This document shows, in pieces, positions 1 to 9,072 of a stretch of DNA of 17,205 nt (position 1 is its first letter; each line of letters starts with the position of its first letter). The stretch lies in NCBI GenBank assembly GCA_009733575.1, contig ML770155.1:1-17205 (forward strand). The letters are read 5' to 3'. Position numbers and translations under genes: made by a program. A model generated the notes under the pieces. It had not been told where the DNA came from, did not search any database, and saw nothing but the letters and a program-made list of their open reading frames with translations. The DNA is from Gymnopus androsaceus JB14 (taxonomy: Eukaryota; Basidiomycota; Agaricomycetes; Agaricales; Omphalotaceae).

Positions 1-193
1 TGGCGGCAGTGATCATAGAAGATGTTGCAGGATGGACCAATGGTCCCAAGTCCTAAGGACTTGGGTAACTTGTGAAGTTGAATGTGAACTGTAGAAAGTG
101 TTCAGTTAAATATGCTCTCTTGATAAGGAAATATATTTTTTGATATACAATTCTTGCCATTCCAGCATCTTTATCTTGTGGCATAGACTTTTA

Positions 194-315
194 TGTGGGA
201 TGGTGAGTACATTTACTCACACATCCGGATTTTGTATGGGATAGTGAGTAAGTTTATTCACATATCTGGATCTTGTATGGGATGGTGAGTACATTTACCC
301 ACACATCCAAATTGC
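194..315. repeat. 41-bp tandem repeat, three copies
   Basis: Three diverged copies of a unit with the core GGTGAGTACATTTACTCACA have GTGAGTA at 203, 244 and 285, a period of 41 bp. Each unit contains the inverted pair GTGAGTA / TACTCAC (two copies slightly degraded), so each could fold into a small hairpin. No coding capacity is seen in the surrounding 1-360. Confidence 0.8.
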
Positions 316-570
316 CATCTTGTGGACTTAGATTTCCAGCTTACTGATTGTCAGTGTATATTTGAGTCTGCCTAGGGGAGACCACTGTCTCATCAGGAAA
401 AATGGTCTGGGCCCAGGGCTGACTTTAGGTTGACCCACAATGACCTAAAGAGACTTAAGGGAACCTAAGGATACCTAGGTCTCCTAGGCCACCTAGGTTG
501 CCTAGACTGCCTCAGTTTCTTTGAGGTCACCTAGGTTGCCTAGGATTTAGGAATAAACTTTGGGAATTTG

Positions 571-735
571 AGGCAACCTGAGTAAACCTGAGTAAACCTG
601 AGTAAACCTGAGCTAACCTGAGGAACCTGAGGTAACCTGAGGTAGCCTAAGGTAGCCTGGGGTAGCCTGGGGTAGCCTGGAAGACCCAAGGTAACCAGGG
701 TGACCAGGGTGACCAGGGTAGCCTAGGTTCCCTAG
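571..735. repeat. 10-bp tandem repeat array (AACCTGAGTA / AGCCTGGGGT type)
   Basis: About fifteen units with a near-constant 10-bp period drift from AACCTGAGTA at the left, through AGCCTGGGGT, to GACCAGGGT at the right. The array is flanked on both sides (roughly 367-545 and 720-745) by many CCTAGG palindromes and close variants. The smooth gradient of variants suggests slippage or unequal exchange. Nothing suggests a protein. Confidence 0.8.
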
Positions 736-925
736 GTCATCATAGGTTTAACCCCTTTTTGCTGATGCTTATAGGTACTTCATCATTCAATGTACAATTT
801 TTTATACATTGACTCTGGGGTGCCAGAGCATGATGTACTTACTCCTTAATATGACCCACTGGGACTCTGGTGTGACATCCAAAGCCTTGAGGATTGTTCA
901 ATAGAATGAATAATCTTACAGATTA

Positions 926-1035
926 CTGTACCATTTCATTCAATTTGACAGTCACACATTACAGGCCCTCAGAAAGTCAAAATTTTTCACAGGTCACAGG
1001 TCACAAGGTAAGTCAAATTGAACAAAGTGGTACAG
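926..1035. mobile_element. Short MITE with 24-bp inverted ends and TA flanks (copy A)
   Basis: Arms at 926-949 and 1012-1035 both begin CTGTACCA when read inward and match at 21 of 24 positions. TA lies directly outside each end (924-925 and 1036-1037), as in TA-targeting Tc1/mariner-type non-autonomous elements. The 110-bp element has no ORF. The family assignment is inferred from the TA flanks alone. Confidence 0.65.
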
Positions 1036-1048
1036 TAGTCTGAGAATA

Positions 1049-1275
1049 CTGTACCATTCTGATTGATTCAGCAGTCATGGGTCACAGAGGTCTTCTGATG
1101 TGCCAAAAATTTTGGCATGACACACCCAAAATCGCTTTTAAAAAATGCAAGATTTGTGTCTAAAATGCCAAAATCTTGCTGGGGTCACATGGCTCCACTG
1201 TGAGGGGTTGAATCCAAAATTTCATTGGGTCAGTCATAGTCACAAGGGCCTGGCGAATCAATCAAAATGGTACAG
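1049..1275. mobile_element. Short MITE with 21-bp inverted ends and TA flanks (copy B)
   Basis: Arms at 1049-1069 and 1255-1275 match at 20 of 21 positions and start with the same CTGTACCA as the neighbouring element 11 bp to the left. TA flanks both ends (1047-1048 and 1276-1277). The interior holds a 17-bp palindrome at 1101-1117 (TGCCAAAA / TTTTGGCA around a central A) and no coding capacity. Confidence 0.7.
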
Positions 1276-1277
1276 TA

Positions 1278-2055
1278 AGTAGATCAAGGACAAATGTTAA
1301 AATACATACACAGTGACAGTGGTCAATAATGAGCCTGCCAAAACGGAAGTGGTGTCCATATGTTATAAAATCCACTTTTACCCCATTTGAGAGGGTATTT
1401 CCTCTCTTGTAAAATTTTGCCTAGTGCATCAAATTTGAATTTTATAAAATATTCACACCACTTTGCTTCTAGCCAGCTTGAATATTTCCCAATTTCTGCC
1501 TCCCCATTTCCCACTCTCTGAGTCTGCCTCTGCCTCCACAGCCCTCAGACAATTCCAAACACCAGCCAATCAATTAGAGATGGGCACGAGTATTTTAGCC
1601 GTTTTTGCACCGTTTATTGAATAGCCATTGATATTCCGATTAGAATAAGCTCAAATAGCGTGCAATTTCATGCAAAATTGCCCTTTCTGTAAGTCTATCA
1701 AGTTTTGACCCCTATATCATTAATGCTGTACCCCCAGGAGGTCAAATCAGCCACAAGTAGAGTATACTCGCAAGTACATACTTGTTTGGCCTTTCTCAGC
1801 CATTCTTTAAAGCCTGGGGGGGGGGGGGGGGGGGGGGGGTGCAAAAGTGATCAAAAAATGATCAAAACTTGATAGGCTCACAAAACATGGTCAATAAGAG
1901 AACCATAGTGAGCCCAAGCTGATAGTTAAAATCTATCAAGGACCTATTCTACCCAAGAGGTTGCAAAGTAACGGTACATGCAATGGTACCATACTTAACT
2001 GTGTGAATGTGCCTCGATCAAAGTCCTATGCACGGTATGGTGTAGCAAGGCAAGC
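1278..2055. other. Non-coding stretch with a possible hAT end and a poly-G tract
   Basis: No gene is supported. At 1575-1585 TAGAGATGGGC resembles the terminal sequence of many hAT transposons, but no inverted partner was found nearby, so it may be a truncated end or chance. The rest is AT-rich and unannotated up to the Tc1-like remnant. Confidence 0.4.
1816..1839 (+). repeat. Homopolymer run of 24 G
   Basis: Twenty-four consecutive G residues sit in otherwise AT-rich DNA, about 220 bp upstream of the Tc1-like remnant. Long G runs are mutable, can form quadruplexes and are prone to sequencing error, so the exact length is uncertain. Confidence 0.9.
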
Positions 2056-2315
2056 TTGCTGGATAACAAGTTGCTGACCAAGGCAGATAAACGAGCCCAC
2101 ATACCAGTTATACTAGACTAGGTCATTGAAGGATATACCCAGTCAAAGATTGCTTCTTTGGCAAAAGAAGCACTCCCAGACAAGGAGAGCCATCCAGCAG
2201 GCTGCCCTAGAAAGCTCTCTACTACTGATGAAAATGCTTTCATCAAACAAATCTCCACTGGCAGAGCCAAGAATGCAGCATAGGTGACCAAAAACATTAA
2301 TCCACTCCTCCCCCC

Positions 2316-2626
2316 TATTGGAATTTACAGAAAATCTATTTTAACCCACATTACAACATACTTATGAATACATGATATCACAGGAGATATTTGCACATAC
2401 ACTCACAGTATCCATGCATATACTCACAGTAGCCACTTCACTGTATGCATAGTACCATAGATATTCACATAGTACCCACTTTCCGGCTATATGCACTATG
2501 ACATAGTCATTCTTACAGGTATAAATACAGTATGTAGTTACTTGTGTACCTTACCTGTTTGCCTTAGGGCCCAGTCAAGGCCAAAAGGCTATACAATCAT
2601 TCAAACTCCATTTATTATTTCTAACA
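2316..2626 (+). mobile_element. Solo LTR 1 (311 bp, probably Copia-like) inside the Tc1 remnant
   Basis: The insert starts TATTGGAATTTACAG and ends TTATTTCTAACA, close to the TGTTGGAAT...CTAACA ends of many Copia LTRs; the second base appears mutated from G to A. CCCCC lies on both sides (2311-2315 and 2627-2631), although the left copy sits in a six-C run and so discriminates less. A TATA box (TATAAATA) is at 2520-2527, about 100 bp from the right end, as expected for plus orientation. It separates the helix-turn-helix part of the transposase from TQTIRNTLHK. No internal region or second LTR is seen, so it is a solo LTR left by recombination. Confidence 0.8.
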
Positions 2627-3295
2627 CCCCCATCCAGTCTTGACTCAAACCATCAGAAATACCCTTCACAAAACCAATGTACAGCCTCACAAAAAGCAGA
2701 AAAAGCCCAAGCTCACCCCTGGTCACAGGAAAGCTCATTTGGCATTTGCTCAGAAGTATTTGGAGTGGACTGTAGATGATTGGAAGAGGGTTATTTGGTC
2801 AGATGAGACCAAAATCAATAGACTTGGGTCAGATGGGCAGCAATATGTCTGGGGAAGAAAGGGGGAATCAGTAGGAGACAGAGGCATTGAGGAAACTGCA
2901 AAGTTTTGGGGAGGAAATATCATGGTGTGGGGATGTACAGGATGGGAAGGGGTGGGGAATTTGGTGAAGGTTGAGGGGACAATGAATGGGGAGCAGTATG
3001 TAACATTTTGGATGGCAATCTCTTGGAAAGCATGCCAAATCTGCTTCTTGATCCAGAGATAGCCATCTTTCAGCAGGATAATGAACCTAAACACACCTCC
3101 AAAGTTGCTGCTAAGTGGTTTGATGACCATGAAATCAACTGTATGGATTGGCCTGCACAGTCCCTTGACCTCAATCCCATTGATCATCTATGGACAACCC
3201 TCAAAAACAAACTTAATGAATATGACAAGCTACCCTCTGGAGCTTGGAGTTGTAGGACAGAGTGGCAGAAAGATGGGGAGAAATTACAGAGGAAG

Positions 3296-4243
3296 TGTCA
3301 GGCTTGGCTCATTTCCAGACACTCCTGCACCCGCTATCCACCCACTGATGTTTTCCACACTTGGCAACCACCTGCAGATACTTCCAGTACTCATTACCTA
3401 AATTGTGGGAGCTTCCCATGCTTATTTACCATTTATCCTGCCTGCTGGGCACTTTCCACATGTGATTACCAGTTATCCTGCTTCTGGGTGCCTCCCGCAC
3501 TTGATAACCATCCATCAAGCCCTCCCCAACGACTTACACAGCCACCCTACAGTATATAAGTAGACACCCCGAGTCCATGTACCCTAGTCTGTTATTACCA
3601 CTGTTACCATTGTTTTCTGGTTTCCAAATCTATTGTCTCTCTGTTTTGTCTGTTCCAACCAGCTGTGCCTTCTGAGCTCTGTTCAAAGGCCACTGTCAAT
3701 TGCATTCACTGCGAGGCTCCATCCATAGATCCCAAATCTATGTCTGGAGCTCACTGTCTTCTATCTCTGTTTACAACTTTACAACCAAAGCTCCTTGGGA
3801 GCTTCCTATTTGGGTTTTGCTACCTCTAGAACCTCTGGCACCCACGCGCTTTCACCCTATTTCCATCCACTCCCATGCTATCTCGCGTCCGCTTCCACCC
3901 CTATTTCCATCCACATTTGCTGTATTCCACCCGCATTATCCATATTTGGACATATTACACCCTTTTGGACCACCCTTCATCCATATTCCATCCGCTTCCA
4001 CTCAGTTCTGGTTGTCGGACCACAATACCACCTGCTTCCTCCTGGTTACATTATTGGGTGGCCCATACACTGTTCCTTGCACCTCTGAGACTTGTACCAT
4101 TCCATACAACACTCATACTACTGTCCAGACCCACCTTATGGCACGGTTATCCTGGGTGGTCATGTTTGGTCTCCACTTACATCTAGGTGTAAGACATTCG
4201 GGATACATTGGTTCAAGATCCATTTTGTGCACTGGGTCTCACA
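3296..4243 (+). mobile_element. Solo LTR 2 (948 bp) inside the Tc1 remnant
   Basis: The insert begins TGTCAGGCTTGG, ends GGGTCTCACA (TGT...ACA), and has a perfect 5-bp duplication GGAAG at 3291-3295 and 4244-4248. A TATATAAG box lies at 3553-3560, consistent with a plus-strand LTR promoter. Deleting the insert plus one GGAAG joins ITEE to DCQRLI of the transposase in frame, which fixes both boundaries independently. The long open frames between 3700 and 4260 lie inside this C-rich LTR and match no protein I recognise. The superfamily is not determined. Confidence 0.92.
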
Positions 4244-4355
4244 GGAAGATTGTCAGAGATTAATTAGGAGCATGCCAAGAAGGCTCAAAGCAGTTGCGAA
4301 TGCACATGGAGGTCATACAAGTATTAAACTAATAAGGGAAGGACTAGCATTCTGA

Positions 4356-5373
4356 CATGGGTGCCAGACCAAGGAAGAGAAGCTAAAGAGATAGTGTAGC
4401 TGAGATTGTTCATTGAACAATAGAAGCTGCCATGATAAGTTAAACTTAAGAAAATGAGAAAGTGTTTGTAAATGAAATTGACAGAACACATGTGCAGGAG
4501 CAAGGGCAGGCGGCGTTGATCAATTCCAGTACACAAGGTGACCCAGGTAGGTTAAGGGAGCATGAGGAGGAGGCACAAGAACACCAAAATGGAGCAAAGG
4601 CTCCCAGAGCAACGCTCACTGAAGGGACGAGGCCAAAGGCTCCCGAAACACCACCAAAGAGCCTTGCAAAGAAAAGAAAACCTTACTCTTGGGCTTACCT
4701 AAAATACTAAAGTAAGGATCAAACAAAACTCCAGACATGAAAGTATGGAGTCCAGAATCCAAGGATTCTCTTATCAAGCTAGTGAGCTCAACGAGACCTG
4801 CAACAACAGGTTCCTTCATGAGGGCTACATGTAACCCTGGCATGGCCAGCATCCCTCTGGACTTGTCTTGATTGCATCAGATGATGCAAGGAACTGAGCA
4901 ATAAAGGTTCACCGAGGAAGGACGCTGACAAGCGGAGAAGAGGAATGCGTTTTGAGGTCATAGAAATGTCCTAACAAAATGATAACTGAACCTGATGTAC
5001 AAGGTTCAAAAAAATTGAGGACAGTAGAGGGAAGAAGGGAGTTGGCTAAAGGTATGACAGCCAAAAGGAAGGAGGCTGACAGGTTCAGACCGATGACAAT
5101 GAAATTGGAGGAATAAGGTAGCTGAAGGGTGTGCAAAGCCCAACAGTGAAAAGAGGAGGCCGAATGGGTTTTGAACCAGCAACAAAATAAGAGGCGGCAA
5201 TAAGGAGGTGGCTGGAGGGTGTGCAAAGCCCAACAACGAAAGGAGAGGAGGTAAAAAGGAATCTTGCTGCACTCATGAAAGTGAATTTAAATTTTTGAAT
5301 GATGCTGTGTTGTATTCCATTGGTAGAGAGTAGATAATTAGGATTACACTAAAAAACCCAGAAGATACACCAC
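4356..5373. other. Unrecognised non-coding stretch between Tc1 remnant and LTR 3
   Basis: About 1 kb with no recognisable protein on either strand. It contains a 15-bp palindrome at 4406-4420 (TTGTTCA T TGAACAA), two AAAGGCTCCC motifs near 4597 and 4636, and the 90-bp-spaced repeat listed separately. Open frames here are short and low-complexity. It may be the body of an unidentified element. Confidence 0.5.
5117..5250. repeat. Direct repeat pair about 40 bp long, 90 bp apart
   Basis: A segment containing AGGGTGTGCAAAGCCCAACA occurs from 5117 and again from 5207, with about 40 bp in common and few mismatches. Overlapping reverse-strand open frames show the matching peptide LCTP twice, but no domain is recognised. 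Confidence 0.8.
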
Positions 5374-5378
5374 AGGAG

Positions 5379-5989
5379 TGTTACGACCATGCCAGCTACG
5401 GCCGGTACACTTACCAAGACGACCGAGATTCCTCTGTACTTATATTGGATATTTTCTTCTAAGTGACCGAGCCGCTCGGGCCGGTCACCTCGGTCCCTTT
5501 CGGTCCGTTTATTATTGTTTCCTATTCATTCTCACGTTTAACAATTACTCTAACCAAAAGACAATTACTTATTATTCTCCTTCCCGGCCGACCTATATCG
5601 TACGGGAAGCTATTATCTTTATTTTAACAATAAGGACTACCGTATATAAGCCGACTCATCTTGTATAGTAGTCTTTAGTTTAAATATCGACTTGGATTAA
5701 CCCTATACTTGACTCAACGCCTTCCGGCCTTGATCCTTTACTCACCGACGACCTTCGGCATCGTCAAGTCCATCTCGGACATTCTTACCGACGACCTTCG
5801 GTGTCGTTGCTTCTATTCCCTTCAGGACCATTCGGCGTAGCAAGGGCCCGTCCTAATAGATGGTCCGCGGTCCGCTTCCTTCTCGTGTCTCCGGTCGGCA
5901 ACTACTTTGGTTGCTTCGGTTTATACTTCGGTCCGACCTGGCTTGACTTCTTTCAGGCCCGACTCCCCTCCGGTAGCACGGTCCTAACA
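5379..5989 (+). mobile_element. Solo LTR 3 (611 bp)
   Basis: It begins TGTTACGACCATGC and ends GCACGGTCCTAACA; the terminal ten bases are inverted repeats with one mismatch. The 5-bp duplication AGGAG is perfect (5374-5378 and 5990-5994). A TATATAAG box lies at 5643-5650. The sequence is much richer in CG and CGG steps than its surroundings. No internal retrotransposon region is adjacent, hence a solo LTR. Gypsy-type origin is plausible from size and ends but unproven. Confidence 0.92.
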
Positions 5990-5994
5990 AGGAG

Positions 5995-6225
5995 GATTTG
6001 GAGGCAGGAAGAGGCAGTGGCAAGACATTGTGGATGAGGGCAGCAAGAAAGGAACAATTCTTGTGCCACGTGTCACCAGGTCCAATTCTGACACATTGCT
6101 GTGCTCCAGATGTGGTGACTCCATGTCTCTCTGCCAGGCCGCCTCTCCTCTTATCTTACACTTACGCTAGCTGGAGCAAGATCTTGTAGCTTCAGCTAGC
6201 ACCTTTTCTGTATTTCAATGTGCAT
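5995..6225. other. Short non-coding spacer
   Basis: It continues the host sequence that LTR 3 entered. There is an E-box-like CCACGTG near 6066 and no recognisable coding sequence. Confidence 0.5.
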
Positions 6226-6639
6226 GTCAAAAAATTGTCCACATGGATCATTGAATTGAATTGCTTATATCTCAATGAGTTTTGATCCAAAAAAGACAAA
6301 CCAGATATGTACATGGAGCCAGGATCTAGGGATTTCTAGTCCACACTAAAGATCTTCACAAGTCCGGATCCTGGTATACCGGCATGGATCTTAATTTAAC
6401 AGGTAAATATATCTTTAATGTACATTATAAAATCTAGGTATTCTTGACCCTGGGTGGATCCGGGTATATTGCCAGGTCTTGGGTCCACAGAGATGGACCT
6501 GACCCAACCCGGCACAGCCACCCGACCCGGAAACCCGGCGTACCTGGCATACCCGAGCCACACACTACCGGGGGGTAAAATACCCTGACCTGTGACCTGC
6601 CAAAACCCGTGGGAAACGGGTCCGGTATGACTGGGATCC

Positions 6640-7448
6640 TGTTATATCCATGCATTCCGGTGCCTCCAAAGTCCACCAATTACCCCTAAATTACTGCCGA
6701 GCCTCCGGCGCCTATTTCCGAAGCTTATCGAGCCTATATCTCGGGAATAATCTCGGAAACCTCGGCCATACCTCGGCTGGAACCCGGTTGCAAGTCATTG
6801 ACTTATTTGGACTTCATTACGGTTCCTTTCCTCGCTTTCCAGTCTCGCTTCTGTGTCCGCCGGAGCCAAGCTGTTCCGTTCCGAGCCTCGGTAACCCTCG
6901 GAAACCCTCGGAACAACTTCGGATATATCCCCAGTACCTTCGGATGCCTTTCCCATGCTTTTGTTTTATGGTACTTATTGTTTTATTGCCTTTTATGTTC
7001 TTTTGTCTTTCGCTACTGAATTACTTTATTGCTTTTACTTACCAAGTACCTGGTCCGGCTCCCGGGAATCTATTTCTTATTGTTAAACACTTTCCCCATT
7101 TATCCAGACTTAGTAGTTAAACTTGTACTGTAACTTTAGCTCCAAAATCGACTTAGTCTAGCTGGTCTCACTTTCCGAGTCTTGCCTTTGTCTTTCTGAC
7201 AGTTCTGGTTACTAAGCCGACACAGCCACGTGATCTCGGCAAAACCTCGGCTCCGCCTTCGGTTCCGCTGCCTTGACTTAGCTTAGGCCTTACCTATTGT
7301 TTTCCTCTCGGGACACCTTACGGCATGTCAAGGGTGTTGCCAATAGCTTCACCGAGTCCCATATCTCGCGAGGTCCGGCCCGGACCCTTTCCGGACTATT
7401 TCTGTCCGATACCTCGGCCGCTCCGCTCCGGGTCGCATGGACTTAACA
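6640..7448 (+). mobile_element. Solo LTR 4 (809 bp)
   Basis: It begins TGTTATATCCATGC and ends GCATGGACTTAACA; these ends are inverted repeats matching at 12 of 14 positions. The target duplication GATCC is perfect at 6635-6639 and 7449-7453. The body is rich in CTCGG and CCGAG motifs unlike the AT-rich surroundings. The open frame from 6650 to 7120 lies entirely in the LTR and has no recognisable domain. Confidence 0.92.
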
Positions 7449-7940
7449 GATCCGTGGCAGGTATACCTGCAGGTACCTGCATGACCTGTTATAGTTTTTA
7501 ACTATAGATTTTTTGTGCTTGTTACTAGTTAATATGCCACTAGCATCAACTGGAATCAATTCAATAACAATAAAGTACTTATTCTCAACTTTTTTAGTAC
7601 TAGTAAGTATTATATTAGTAGTAACAGCTTAATAAGTATAGTAATTTGGGTAGCATACAAGGACCCAGGGCTCTACCACCAAGTGAAAATAGGCAATGGA
7701 GTTTCATTGTCCAGTGGTAAGGAAGAAATATCTATGGTTTCATGTGCATATATTAAGTATTAGACTATTAATGTTACTATTACTACCTAATACTAGTGGT
7801 ATATATTGGAATTGGTACTCTAATACCATATAGTAGTACAAGTACAGATATAACACACTATTCTTAACATTCTGGTACACTATTTAATGCTTATAGAAGT
7901 AAGAAATAGTTGGTCAAGTATGTAAATCATTTGTCCACAA

Positions 7941-7964
7941 TGACCTGCAGGTACCTGCAGGTCA
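7941..7964. repeat. 24-bp perfect palindrome with nested CTGCAG and GGTACC
   Basis: The half-site TGACCTGCAGGT is followed directly by its reverse complement. Related palindromes CAGGTATACCTG and GCAGGTACCTGC lie at 7459-7480 near the other side of the element interior. They look like subterminal transposase-binding repeats, but that is inference. Confidence 0.85.
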
Positions 7965-8144
7965 CTGAAAAAATTAAAATCATGACCTGTGACCTGTGGA
8001 GATCCGTGGGAAACCGGTACCTGTCCCTTACCGGGACTCGTGAAGATCATTAGTCCACACTAATCACTTTTTGATATATCCAATGTTTATCTTGTAAATC
8101 CTGGATCTTTCCAAAAGTGTTGAACATTTGGACAATTTTTTGAC

Positions 8145-8830
8145 CCACTGTATACAATGTCCTGACAATTTACAGCATTTTCATCAGTTCTGTTGGTTAT
8201 GTCACTTAACTGACAGCTGTCCATCAATCCCCTCAGCTCCTACAGCTTTGGAGCAGCCAGAGCAGTCAGAGTATTTCAGAGCACTCCAGAGCACTCCAAA
8301 GCATCAATACAATGCTCTGACTGCTCTGGAAACATACAGGTTTTGCTGATGTAGATTAAAAAATTGTCTAGATTCTAGAATACAGAGGACATACTAGATT
8401 TGGCATCATATCAACTAAGTGTCACAGCCTTTCACTCAAGGGACAAAATGGAACTAGGCTCCCATAATCTCCTATTGAACCCTGTCTGGCTTGCAGGCCT
8501 CAAGTATGCTATTTCAGACAAGGATAGTTATGTGAGCTCAGAAAATAACTTCTAAAAAACTTTAAAAATTCCCCAACAACTCTTGTGTGCTCCTTTCTTG
8601 TATGTATTAGATTTACACTGCCTGCGCTCAACTTTGAGGGCATACCAGGTTGTGTAATAAGGTACCCAAATAGCTCAAAAATTTTGGTTTGCCAGCTTAA
8701 AGCACTTAGAATATAGTGGACAAGGATCCAAGCTCCAAGCTCCGAGGTCTAGAGTACACTATATTTGGACAAGGATTTTGCCAAAATCGGGTCCTAAAGT
8801 ACGCTATTTCGGACGTTCAGTATCAGATTC
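8145..8830. other. Non-coding stretch with hairpin and scattered GGACAAGGAT repeats
   Basis: No gene is recognised. Diverged copies of a motif like GTACGCTATTTCGGACAAGGAT occur at 8501-8527, 8711-8729, 8753-8776 and 8798-8820, which suggests fragments of one ancient repeat. Confidence 0.5.
8257..8329. repeat. Hairpin with perfect 15-bp stem
   Basis: CCAGAGCAGTCAGAG at 8257-8271 is exactly complementary to 8315-8329, with a 43-base loop that contains a short direct repeat of GAGCACTCCA. No flanking U tract or known RNA motif supports a specific RNA gene. Confidence 0.75.
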
Positions 8831-8939
8831 TGGGGGCCTGTTCACGCAGGGAATTAGGTTAGACGCTCGTTCCCGTGCCAAGTCTCGCCAAGTCTCATTG
8901 AGGTTTCAAAAATGCGGAAGGATATCAACTCCGACCTGC

Positions 8940-9072
8940 TTTTGAACTTGTTTATTTGGGCCCGAAATCGGAAATGAATGAAGGGCTATCTCATTTCAGC
9001 GTGTACTCCACCTAGGCCTGTCATTTCCATAGTTTTCCATTCATTTCTCAGCCCAAACAAACGAGTTCAAAA
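8940..9072. repeat. Foldback element upstream of the permease gene
   Basis: The left arm, 8940-8980, starts TTTTGAACTTGTTTATTTGGGC. The right arm, about 9038-9072, has the reverse complement of TTTTGAACTCGTTTGTTTGGGC followed by the complement of GAAATGAATG. The arms match at most positions around a spacer of about 57 bp. It looks like a small MITE about 330 bp upstream of the start codon. Confidence 0.7.

Larger units (their letters stand above)
2056..4355 (+). pseudogene. Decayed Tc1/mariner-type transposase, split by two solo LTRs
   Basis: A transposase would bind its inverted repeats and cut and paste the element at TA. The N-terminal helix-turn-helix part (2056-2310) reads in one frame, with GYTQSKIASLAKEAL and GRAKNAA, but has TAG stops at 2119 and 2281. 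The catalytic core follows from about 2634: WSDETKI has the first Asp at 2802, YVWGRKGE follows, and a one-base shift near 3005 leads to FQQDNEPKHTS with the second Asp at 3077. DLNPIDHLW has Asp at 3182 where Tc1 proteins normally have Glu, giving DD34D spacing. Another frameshift lies near 3270. The C-terminal block DCQRLIRSMPRRLKAV at about 4248-4300 lies beyond the 948-bp LTR; joining the two sides of that LTR gives a continuous ITEEDCQRLIRSMPRR. Family recognition is secure. I found no convincing terminal inverted repeats. The gene is dead. Confidence 0.9.
6337..8063. mobile_element. Inner TIR element rich in GGTACC palindromes (hAT-like?), split by LTR 4
   Basis: Ends at 6337 and 8063 carry inverted blocks of the form ACTAA-GATCTTCAC-AGTCC-GG, followed on both sides by TACCGG and GGATC, giving about 45 bp of imperfect TIR. 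TAGTCCACACTAA is present at both boundaries (6337-6349 and 8051-8063), so the exact duplication is ambiguous. The subterminal zones hold repeated GACCTGTGACCTG, CCCGG and GGTACC motifs and a long palindrome. Without LTR 4 the element is about 910 bp and has no transposase. The hAT suggestion rests on the subterminal CCCGG/GGTACC style only. Confidence 0.6.
6226..8144. mobile_element. Outer inverted-repeat element (possible Tc1/mariner-type MITE) holding two nested insertions
   Basis: GTCAAAAAATTGTCCA at 6226-6241 recurs as its exact reverse complement at 8129-8144, with a few further matches inward. At the right end the repeat continues outward to CAGTGGGTC followed by TA (8151-8152), the typical look of a Tc1/mariner terminus. 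The left end is less well preserved. Between these arms and the inner element only about 95 bp (left) and 65 bp (right) remain, so the original element was probably a MITE of a few hundred bases. Confidence 0.6.

Noticed and set aside
1816..1860. 5' terminus of the Tc1-like element next to the poly-G run
   Set aside because: TGCAAAAGTGATC after the G run looks like a possible terminus, but no inverted copy was found downstream of 4355.
2750..3187. 145-codon reverse-strand open frame
   Set aside because: Antisense shadow of the transposase catalytic core.
4211..4222. tRNA B-box-like GGTTCAAGATCC
   Set aside because: No A box at a suitable distance and no cloverleaf could be drawn; it lies inside solo LTR 2.
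3700..4263. 187-codon open frame with many Pro, His and Ser residues
   Set aside because: It lies in C-rich DNA inside solo LTR 2 and crosses the LTR end into the transposase remnant; composition explains the open frame.
4462..4710. 82-codon open frame rich in Glu, Lys and Pro
   Set aside because: Low complexity, no conserved motif or splice context; a chance open frame is as likely.
6650..7120. 156-codon open frame
   Set aside because: Entirely within solo LTR 4, no recognisable domain, and starts ten bases inside the LTR.
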